Assembly: GCA_910585745.1 (NCBI GenBank)
Contig: CAJUFM010000027.1
Coordinates: 1 to 37,392 of the forward strand
Direction of reading: 5' to 3'
Source of the DNA: an uncultured Eubacterium sp.
GTDB taxonomy: Bacteria > Bacillota > Clostridia > Lachnospirales > Lachnospiraceae
Length of the DNA: 37,392 nt
Of this stretch, positions 15,835-22,773 are shown one piece after another. The notes below the pieces were generated by a model. It worked only from the letters and a program-made list of their open reading frames with translations. It was not told where the DNA came from and did no database searches. Each line of letters opens with the position of its first letter. The first letter of the stretch is position 1. A program made the position numbers and the translations under genes.

Positions 15835-17742
15835 ATGAAAAAAAATAGAAACAAAAATGCAGCGGATTTACTTCTGCTTCAAAAGATACAGCCACAGGGC
15901 GGGATCACCTTTTTGGATGCTAAATTTATCTCTGCCGGCGGGGGATATGAAGCGTGCCTCCATGTTTATGAATTTCCGAAAACCCTGGATGATTACTGGC
16001 TGGCAAGGGTATGTAACATCAACAATACGGTTGTGACCGTGGATATTTCGACGGACAATATCATCGAGGTAAAGAAAAATATCAACCGGTCGATGAAGGA
16101 GCAGAATTTCCGTTACCGGGAAGCCAAAGATTTTCAGGAACAGTACGACGCACAGAAACGGTGGCAGGAAATGGAGCGTCTGTTTGATGAAATCAATTCT
16201 CTGGGCGAAGTGATCAAATTGTTACATATCCGGATCTTTGTGGCAGACCGTTCCTGGGTGACGCTGGAGGATAAGATCAAAAACATTATGGCGGGACTTG
16301 AAAGCAATGGATTCCAGTCTGCCATCTACCTAAACGAATCAAAGAACGAATGGACAAGCATGTACCGCTCATACCTGGCACAGAAAGATGAACTTTTCTC
16401 AACGTATGGACAGCCTCTGACATCGAATGCCGTCGCTGCCGGGAACCCGTTCCATTTCTCTTCCCTGGAGGATAAAACAGGAACTTTTTTGGGGAAAACA
16501 CCCTGCGGGGGAAACGTGCTGTTTGATCTGTTCACGAAATCCGGAAGCCGTCTTTATTATAACTTTTTATGTGTGGGGACGATGGGATCCGGAAAGAGTA
16601 CGCTCCTGAAGAAACAGTTTCTGTCGAATGCCGTGCTGGGAAATTTCGTGCGGACGTTTGATATTTCCGGGGAATTTGCCACACTGACAAAGGTACTGGG
16701 GGGAAAGGTGATCAATCTGGACGGGACAGGGGGGATCCTGAATCCGCTGGAGATCCTCCGTGCCGGTGATGATGATGGCGTCAGCTTTACCAGACACATT
16801 TCCAAAGTGAGTACCATATATCGTTTTCTCGTCGGCGGACAGGCAGAGATGGAAGAGGTCATTGAGTTTGAGGAAATCTTGCGGGAGATTTACCGTGAAT
16901 TCGGCTTCGAGATGAAAAACGGGGAAATGCGGGGGCAGATTACCGGGCTTCCGGCGGACAGGTATCCGACGTTTTCCGATATGCTGGTATTTTTGGAACG
17001 TAAGATGAAAGAACTGCAGGATGCAAAGTATGAAGATGTGGAGATTGAACTGATCAAGAGGAATCTTCTGCGGATGGATAAGATCCGGAAAGTGATCGAA
17101 AATATCGTAAACACCTATGGGAATCTTTTTAACGGGCATACGAGCATTGACAACATCCTCGATGAGCAGATCGTGACCTTTGATATTTCCACCCTGAAGG
17201 AACTGAAAGCAGAAATATTTGATGCCCAGCTTTTTAATATGGTGTCCCTGTGCTGGGACAACTGTGTCACCAATGGAAAACTTATGCTCCAGATGCTGGA
17301 TAAAAATGATATTACAAACTGGGATATTGTAAAGAGTCTGATCCTGATCGATGAATCGCACCGATGGGTAAATGCGAAGAAGCCCCATGCGCTGGATCTG
17401 ATCACAGTTTATCTAAGGGAGGCAAGAAAATATTTTGGAGGCATCGGACTGGCCAGCCAGAGCATCCGTGATTATGTCCCAGAGGGATCTGGAAGTACTG
17501 AGATTGACAAGATCAAGACAATTTTTGAGCTGACGCAGTATAAGTTTATATTTCATCAGGATAGTAATGTGACGCCGTTGTTGAACACAATCTTTGAAAA
17601 TGTTCTGACACAGTCGCAGATCTCACGGATCCCAAAGCTTGAGGTCGGGGAAAACATTTTATGTATCGCTTCTGACCGGAATCTTGAATTTAAAGTACAT
17701 CTCACTACGGAGGAAGAGAAGATATTCCAGGGAGGTGTGTGA
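15835..17742 (+). CDS. virB4: VirB4/TrsE-family conjugation ATPase
   Basis: The ATPase powers substrate transfer and channel assembly. It has 635 residues from ATG 15835, preceded by GGGGGAAAG; the frame opens at 15805. Walker A is GTMGSGKST at about 249-257 and Walker B is LILIDESHRW at about 502-511. A later motif GGIGLASQSIRDY matches the arginine-finger/Q-loop area of VirB4. Membrane spans are absent, as expected for the TrsE type. It ends at the start of the wall hydrolase gene (TGATG overlap). Confidence 0.92.
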   Translation: MKKNRNKNAADLLLLQKIQPQGGITFLDAKFISAGGGYEACLHVYEFPKTLDDYWLARVCNINNTVVTVDISTDNIIEVKKNINRSMKEQNFRYREAKDFQEQYDAQKRWQEMERLFDEINSLGEVIKLLHIRIFVADRSWVTLEDKIKNIMAGLESNGFQSAIYLNESKNEWTSMYRSYLAQKDELFSTYGQPLTSNAVAAGNPFHFSSLEDKTGTFLGKTPCGGNVLFDLFTKSGSRLYYNFLCVGTMGSGKSTLLKKQFLSNAVLGNFVRTFDISGEFATLTKVLGGKVINLDGTGGILNPLEILRAGDDDGVSFTRHISKVSTIYRFLVGGQAEMEEVIEFEEILREIYREFGFEMKNGEMRGQITGLPADRYPTFSDMLVFLERKMKELQDAKYEDVEIELIKRNLLRMDKIRKVIENIVNTYGNLFNGHTSIDNILDEQIVTFDISTLKELKAEIFDAQLFNMVSLCWDNCVTNGKLMLQMLDKNDITNWDIVKSLILIDESHRWVNAKKPHALDLITVYLREARKYFGGIGLASQSIRDYVPEGSGSTEIDKIKTIFELTQYKFIFHQDSNVTPLLNTIFENVLTQSQISRIPKLEVGENILCIASDRNLEFKVHLTTEEEKIFQGGV

Positions 17743-18908
17743 TGGTGGAAAGACTTAGGAAGAAAGGGGCAGTGATAGCCATAGTTATCATAGTCCCCAT
17801 TATGCTTCTCGTATCAATTGTAGGGAGTGTCACATCACAGATTTCGGCCGTTCTTGTAGGCGGGGAAGAAGAGGGGAGTATAGGAGGAGACAGTACAATT
17901 ACAGTGTCCCTGAATATCAGCCCGGACGTGGAAAGATATAGAGAACTGGTGCTGGCAGAGGCAAAAAAGCATGGAATGGAAGCGTACATAAATCTGTTTC
18001 TGGCAGTGATCATGCAGGAATCCGGCGGACAGGGAGGAGATATTTTTCAGGCTTCCGAATCCCTTGGACTGCCGCCAAATACACTTGATACGGCGGGGAG
18101 CATTGAACAGGGGGTAAAATATTTATCCGGAATGATCACCAAGGCCGGAGTGACGTCACCAGAAGACCTCGAACATATCCGGTTAGCCCTCCAGGGATAT
18201 AACTTTGGCGGCGGTTATATTGATTATGCCATGAAAAATGGTGGGAAATGGACGCAGGAAAATACATTCGGTTATGCAAAAGAAAAGTCGGGTGGTGTCA
18301 GAAATACGGGAAGCCGGGCAGAGCAGCTCGGCCCCTGTCACTATGGCGACCAGTATTACACAGATCATGTACTGCGTTATTACCAGCGTGGCGATCAGGA
18401 GGAAGAAAGTGTAGCAGCTGGAGAGGCTGCTAAGGTAGCATTGGAAGGAAGGCTTGACTGGCTTTTTCCGGATGGAGTACCATCATCCCCAAATGAGATG
18501 CAGAAATATCTAACACAGATCACTGTCCCCATCATAAATAAGAATGGAAAGGCAGCGACGATGATCTTAACGGTTCATAAAAAGCTTGCGGAAGAAATTA
18601 AAAAGGTGTTCGAGGACATGAAAAGAGCCGGTTTTAAGATCAAGCCGGAGGAAACCGCGGGGTATAACTGGAGGACAATGGCAAGCAACAGTTCCAAGGT
18701 TTCCCATCATTCCTACGGCTGTGTGGTTGATGTAAACTGGACAAGCAACGGGGCATCTTACACAAGCTGGGGATATCATCCGGGAGAGGATGAGTACAGT
18801 GTGACAAAGAAAATCGTAAACATTTGGAAACGTCATGGATTTTACTGGGGAGGGGACTGGAGTACTGCTTATTTCGATCCCATGCACTTTACCTATACAA
18901 ACCATTAG
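17742..18908 (+). CDS. Conjugation wall hydrolase: lysozyme-like plus M15 peptidase
   Basis: The protein has 388 residues. GGAGG at 17731-17735 favours ATG 17742. An N-terminal membrane anchor (AVIAIVIIVPIMLLVSIVG) is followed by a CwlT/VirB1-type lysozyme domain with the catalytic-type Glu in VIMQESGG (E93) and the fold signature LALQGYNFGGGYIDY. The C-terminal half is an M15-type D-Ala/L-Ala-D-Glu peptidase: SHHSYGCVVDVN gives H323-x6-D330 (zinc ligands) and DPMHF gives D379 and H382. The usual partner in Tn916-type elements is NlpC/P60; here an M15 peptidase, as in phage endolysins, takes that place. It would open peptidoglycan for the channel. Confidence 0.88.
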   Translation: MVERLRKKGAVIAIVIIVPIMLLVSIVGSVTSQISAVLVGGEEEGSIGGDSTITVSLNISPDVERYRELVLAEAKKHGMEAYINLFLAVIMQESGGQGGDIFQASESLGLPPNTLDTAGSIEQGVKYLSGMITKAGVTSPEDLEHIRLALQGYNFGGGYIDYAMKNGGKWTQENTFGYAKEKSGGVRNTGSRAEQLGPCHYGDQYYTDHVLRYYQRGDQEEESVAAGEAAKVALEGRLDWLFPDGVPSSPNEMQKYLTQITVPIINKNGKAATMILTVHKKLAEEIKKVFEDMKRAGFKIKPEETAGYNWRTMASNSSKVSHHSYGCVVDVNWTSNGASYTSWGYHPGEDEYSVTKKIVNIWKRHGFYWGGDWSTAYFDPMHFTYTNH

Positions 18909-18926
18909 GAAGGAGAGATATGAGTA

Positions 18927-19469
18927 TTGAACAAAGGGAAAAGCATCGGTATTTGCTGTCTTTTTGCCGCTGTGGCAATACTGGCAGTTGCATTGTTTTA
19001 TCAGGTACCAGCAGAAAGTGAGGACAGCTATAGAACAGAAACCGGTAATGTGGCAGAGGTAACATTTCCAGCAGTATCTGGTCAGGAAGCCAGTGCGGTT
19101 CAGACAACGGAAACCGTAGCCACGGCTACAGAAAACGTAGCCAGGGAAGAACAACCGGCAGAACAGACAGAAGAACTGGAACGCGGAGAGTATTCAAAAG
19201 TTCAAATGGAACTCAGGGATATGGATGATGAAGTGCTTTCACTTATAGGTGTCACAAAAGACAGACTGGCAGAAGAAATCCGGATTTTTGCGAACGGATA
19301 TGGTTTCGCCGATATGACGGAAACCCATTATTACGGGGAGACCATTATCGACCATAAAAAGAATACAGTCAGTGCGGGTTTTTATTTCCAGACACCGGAA
19401 TCGGGAACTTTTAAATTTCATGTGATTGTTCAGCGGGATAAGAAAACACTCCGTTTTGAACCGTGGTAG
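18927..19469 (+). CDS. Single-span accessory transfer protein, TTG start
   Basis: The 180-residue protein has an N-terminal membrane span (SIGICCLFAAVAILAVALFY), a low-complexity Thr/Glu/Ala stalk (about 35-90) and a C-terminal compact domain with LIGVTKDRLAEEIRIFANGY. The start appears to be TTG 18927, 10 bases after AGGAAGGAG; an ATG at 18920 is out of frame and soon stops. The topology would suit a VirB8-like or assembly factor, but I find no family signature. Confidence 0.6.
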   Translation: MNKGKSIGICCLFAAVAILAVALFYQVPAESEDSYRTETGNVAEVTFPAVSGQEASAVQTTETVATATENVAREEQPAEQTEELERGEYSKVQMELRDMDDEVLSLIGVTKDRLAEEIRIFANGYGFADMTETHYYGETIIDHKKNTVSAGFYFQTPESGTFKFHVIVQRDKKTLRFEPW

Positions 19470-19485
19470 AAAGGAAGGAATGGGT

Positions 19486-19794
19486 ATGAAGAAACCATTA
19501 AAAAAGATGTATGTCTGTTGCAGTGAGCTGCAGAAAGAATTTTTTTGCAAAAAGATCCGGCAGGTACTCGGTGAGTATGTCGTGCCGGTACTGGATTACC
19601 GGAAAGCGGATGCGGCATATGTGATCGGAGAGCCGGATGGGCAGATGAAGGAGGAATTGGAAGCGATAAAACAAAGGGGGATCCCGGTACATGAGGTGAA
19701 TGAAAACCTTATTAGTCAGGATGTATATGAAACGCTGGTAAGGCGCAGCACACAGGACAGAAAACGGATGGAAGAAAGGGAGACTGGTCGGTAA
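19486..19794 (+). CDS. Small soluble protein of transfer operon, unknown
   Basis: The protein has 102 residues. ATG 19486 follows GGAAGGA by 6 bases. The pattern of alternating strands and helices (KMYVCCSELQKEFFCKKIRQ, VVPVLDYRKADAAYVIGEPD, GIPVHEVNENLI) suggests a small Rossmann-like fold, but no binding motif is visible. Its stop overlaps the next start by one base (TAATG), so it belongs to the transfer operon. Confidence 0.55.
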   Translation: MKKPLKKMYVCCSELQKEFFCKKIRQVLGEYVVPVLDYRKADAAYVIGEPDGQMKEELEAIKQRGIPVHEVNENLISQDVYETLVRRSTQDRKRMEERETGR

Positions 19795-20597
19795 TGATAA
19801 AAGAAAAGTATTCTTTTTACCAGAAAAAAGGAAATTTACGGTTTATCCTGATCCTTTTTCTTTTTACCGGGGGTTATTTGTTTTTCTTTACATCAAACGC
19901 ATGGATGCCGGCGGGGAGCTCCGCCAATGCACTGACGCCGCCCGGACAGGAGACCGAATGGAATGGGCGTACCGTTTCCGTGACCCGTTGGGATTATTGT
20001 GAAACGTCCGGCACGATGGAAGTGGAATTAGACATCCGGAACACATCGTATGACGGCCGGAATATTTATGAATATTCTGCCCTGGAAAAGCTGGGTGGAA
20101 AACTGTCGGTCGGTGTCATCCTGGAAGAAGAGGACTGGGTGATCCTGCGGATCACAGATCTGCCAAAACGGTGGAGTGAGGTGTCATTGCGGATGGATAT
20201 GAAGGAACAGGTCGAAAACATGGGACTTCTTAAACTTTATACGAATGTAAATGATGTCAACCGGGTAAGCAGTATCGAGGAAAGGGACAGAGACGGCTAT
20301 CTGAAGGTGAGGTTTGAGACAAAAATTCAGACGTACCAGAACACGATTGAAAATTTACAGGCTGAGATTCAGAATCTGGAGAACGAAAAGCAGGAAATCA
20401 GACGTGAGACCGCAAGATTGCAGGAAGGCAGACAGTATCAGACGCTGGAGCAGCAGAGAGCTACGGATCAGGCGGTTGCCGAAGCAGAAAGCAAATATAA
20501 GAGTGCGGAGGCGGAAATAGCACAGAAACAGACAGAAATCACGGAGATGAATGAGAGGATAGCCCTGACACGGAAGCAGATGGAGGAGGGAAATTAG
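19794..20597 (+). CDS. Membrane-anchored protein with C-terminal coiled coil
   Basis: The 267-residue protein has one N-terminal span (LRFILILFLFTGGYLFFFT), an extracellular beta-rich domain (about 55-160) and a long coiled coil (about 170-262: TIENLQAEIQNLENEKQEI and EIAQKQTEITEMNERIA). The previous stop and this start overlap (TAATG). Bitopic proteins with an external coiled coil can bridge membrane and wall in conjugation machines. No named family is recognised. Confidence 0.65.
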   Translation: MIKEKYSFYQKKGNLRFILILFLFTGGYLFFFTSNAWMPAGSSANALTPPGQETEWNGRTVSVTRWDYCETSGTMEVELDIRNTSYDGRNIYEYSALEKLGGKLSVGVILEEEDWVILRITDLPKRWSEVSLRMDMKEQVENMGLLKLYTNVNDVNRVSSIEERDRDGYLKVRFETKIQTYQNTIENLQAEIQNLENEKQEIRRETARLQEGRQYQTLEQQRATDQAVAEAESKYKSAEAEIAQKQTEITEMNERIALTRKQMEEGN

Positions 20598-21545
20598 ATG
20601 GATGGATGCAGCGGATCATCCTGCTGGAGGATAAAAGAGAACGTAATGATTGTAGATTATGCAAGGGAAATGGGATTTACACTCGTACGGACAGGAAGAT
20701 ATTACAGTTTAAAAGAACATGACAGTGTCCGGATCGATCCGCAGAAAAATTGTTTCTGGAGAAATTCCGTACCGGGAAGGACAGGAGGAGCCTTTGGTGG
20801 TTCGGTCATTGATTTTGCCATGGAATTTAACGGACTGTCCCTCGGTGAAGCAATTCGTCTTCTGGAAAACAGGGTGCCTGGTACCGCTGTGGAAGTGATG
20901 GGAAAGAGGCAGGGGGAGAACACGGAAAACGTATCAGGGCATAATAAGGATGGACCAGTATTGAAACTTCCCGGTAAGGATAACAACATGCGTAAAGTAT
21001 TTGCCTATCTGGTCAAAACAAGGTGTATCCGTCAGGAGATCGTGCAGGAAATGGTAAACCGCAGGCAGCTGTATCAGGATACACATGGGAACTGTGTGTT
21101 TCTTTCCTATGAAGCAGGTGTGGATGGAAAAGCGGTATTTGCCTGCCGTCGCGGTACAAATACATATAAACCTTTTTATGGTGATGTGGAAGGCTGTGAT
21201 TATTCAAAATGCTTTTATATGGATAATCAGGCAGAAAGGCTGTATGTGACAGAGAGCGTCATCGATGCCATGTCGGTTATGACGATACGTTTTCCGGAAT
21301 GCCGAAAATGGAATTACCTGGCCCTGGGTGGTACCGGGAAGTGGATGGCAGTCATGAATTATATAACGGATCCGGCGCTTAAAGAGATCTGGATCGGGAC
21401 GGATAACGATAAATCCGGACAGGAAGCGGTGCGGATCATCAGTGAAAATGTGCGGAAGAGACGAGGTGACTTAACGATCATTACAGATCTGCCGGTTAAG
21501 GGAAAGGACTGGAATGAGGTACTAGTCAGGAGGGATAGAACGTGA
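20598..21545 (+). CDS. DnaG-like primase with Toprim domain and zinc-less N-terminus
   Basis: The 315-residue protein begins at ATG 20598, 8 bases after GGAGGAGGG. Residues about 15-95 have the shape of a CHC2/DUF3991 primase N-domain (YYSLKEHDSVRIDPQKNCFW, GGSVIDFAMEFNGLSLGEAI), but the Cys/His zinc ligands are missing. The Toprim domain has YVTESVIDAMS (E219), LGGTGKW, and GTDNDKSGQEA (D269, D271), the expected metal-binding acids. It may make primers on the transferred strand in the recipient. Its last bases overlap the next gene by 4. Confidence 0.75.
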   Translation: MDGCSGSSCWRIKENVMIVDYAREMGFTLVRTGRYYSLKEHDSVRIDPQKNCFWRNSVPGRTGGAFGGSVIDFAMEFNGLSLGEAIRLLENRVPGTAVEVMGKRQGENTENVSGHNKDGPVLKLPGKDNNMRKVFAYLVKTRCIRQEIVQEMVNRRQLYQDTHGNCVFLSYEAGVDGKAVFACRRGTNTYKPFYGDVEGCDYSKCFYMDNQAERLYVTESVIDAMSVMTIRFPECRKWNYLALGGTGKWMAVMNYITDPALKEIWIGTDNDKSGQEAVRIISENVRKRRGDLTIITDLPVKGKDWNEVLVRRDRT

Positions 21546-22630
21546 TTGTGTTTGTCGGGAAACAGGAACGTGGTTATTTTTGTGAGGACATATCAGAGGG
21601 ACGGGATCTGCCTTGCAGCTACATACCAGAAAATCTGCATATCGAAAGCCAGGCAAAACAGGTGCTGCATTACAAAGAGAAGGCGGAGTATGTCATTTTT
21701 GACATTGAGCAGTATGCCGATGAGCCGCAGGAGATTGAAGAATGGATCCTGAAGATCCAGAGCGCTATCCGGGTAAAGGTGGTCATCTTTGCGCCGGGGT
21801 ACTCCCCGGAGAGCAGGATCATCAGTGAGTTGTACCATAAGGGGATAAAAAATTTTATCTTTTCGGTTTATCTGGCAGAGCAGAAAGAGGATCTGGAACT
21901 TTGCCTGGATGGATATTTTGAGACTTTTGGTTATGAAAAGCGGGGGATACATTTTCAGGAGAAAGAACCGGAAGACCGGAAAGAAGAAAAAGACAGGGAG
22001 AACCGTGTAACGATGATCGGCGTCGCCGGAGCTATTGCCAGGATGGGAACAACGACACAGGCGATCCAGTTTGTAAAATATCTTCACTTTGCCGGTTACC
22101 GGGCAGCCTACATACAGATGAACAGTCATGGGTGGGTGGAGCAGCTGGAGGCAGCTTATTCGGATAGCGAACACGATCCGGAAAAAGGGCTTGTTACGTA
22201 TGAAGGCGTTGATATGTATTACCGTCCTGATCGCCTTCAGGATGTGCTGAAGCAGTATGATTATTATGTATATGATTACGGCGTCTTCAGCGAACATGGT
22301 TTTAATAAGATCTCGTTTCTGGAGAAAGAGATACAGATTTTTGTGGTCGGGAGTAAGCCGGGGGAATTTGACAGGACATATCAGGTGGTAAAAAACAATT
22401 TTTATAATCATAATTTTTACATTTTTAATTTCACGGCAGAGACGGAGAAAAAGGATCTGCTGGATCTGATGGAGGAAAAGGCAGAAGACACTTTTTTTGC
22501 CGGGGAAGTGAGGGATCCGTTTTCTTATGACGGGGAGGATGGGATTTACGAAAAGATTCTTCCGGTGGAGAAGCAAGCCGAGAACCAGAACAAAAAGAAC
22601 CGCTTTTTTGGAAGGAGGAAGAAAGGATGA
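21542..22630 (+). CDS. CpaE/MinD-like ATPase with deviant P-loop
   Basis: The 362-residue protein uses GTG 21542, overlapping the primase stop. The N-terminal half (1-130) alternates strands and helices like a receiver domain (YVIFDIEQYADEP, VKVVIFAPGYSPESR). The C-terminal half is a ParA/MinD-type fold starting GVAGAIARMGTTTQA (160-174), where the classical Lys of the deviant Walker A motif is replaced by Ala/Arg. A receiver-like domain followed by MinD is the layout of CpaE proteins that localise secretion machines. ATPase activity is uncertain because the motif is altered; a polar localisation or docking factor for transfer is plausible. Confidence 0.65.
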   Translation: MIVFVGKQERGYFCEDISEGRDLPCSYIPENLHIESQAKQVLHYKEKAEYVIFDIEQYADEPQEIEEWILKIQSAIRVKVVIFAPGYSPESRIISELYHKGIKNFIFSVYLAEQKEDLELCLDGYFETFGYEKRGIHFQEKEPEDRKEEKDRENRVTMIGVAGAIARMGTTTQAIQFVKYLHFAGYRAAYIQMNSHGWVEQLEAAYSDSEHDPEKGLVTYEGVDMYYRPDRLQDVLKQYDYYVYDYGVFSEHGFNKISFLEKEIQIFVVGSKPGEFDRTYQVVKNNFYNHNFYIFNFTAETEKKDLLDLMEEKAEDTFFAGEVRDPFSYDGEDGIYEKILPVEKQAENQNKKNRFFGRRKKG

Positions 22631-22773
22631 GGGAACAAAAGGACAGGGAATCCGATTTTTTGAAAACAGTATGTGTTTCGGATTTTGATTTACCGCAGGA
22701 ATTTATTTCCGAACCGGCGGATCAGGAGATCTTATATCGGTGGGACGGGGGTGTACTGAATGAAAATGAATAA
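22627..22773 (+). CDS. 48-residue ORF between ATPase and ArdC fusion
   Basis: The frame starts at ATG 22627 (ATGA overlap with the ATPase stop, AGGAGG-type site upstream at 22612-22618) and ends at TAA 22771-22773, overlapping the ArdC gene start by 14 bases. The protein is acidic (SDFDLPQEFISEPADQEILY) and has no visible motif. The tight overlaps on both sides support a real gene that couples the translation of its neighbours. Confidence 0.55.
   Translation: MREQKDRESDFLKTVCVSDFDLPQEFISEPADQEILYRWDGGVLNENE

Noticed and set aside
16567..17388. Minus-strand open frame of 273 codons opposite VirB4
   Set aside because: The VirB4 Walker motifs fix the coding strand, and no ribosome site serves the antisense frame.
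18824..19021. Plus-strand frame with ATG 18920
   Set aside because: It is mostly the out-of-frame shadow of two neighbouring genes and stops after about 33 codons from that ATG; it has no domain.
21593..22576. Minus-strand open frame of 327 codons
   Set aside because: It is the antisense shadow of the CpaE-like gene, which has clear motifs and operon overlaps; the antisense product looks like low-complexity hydrophobic sequence.
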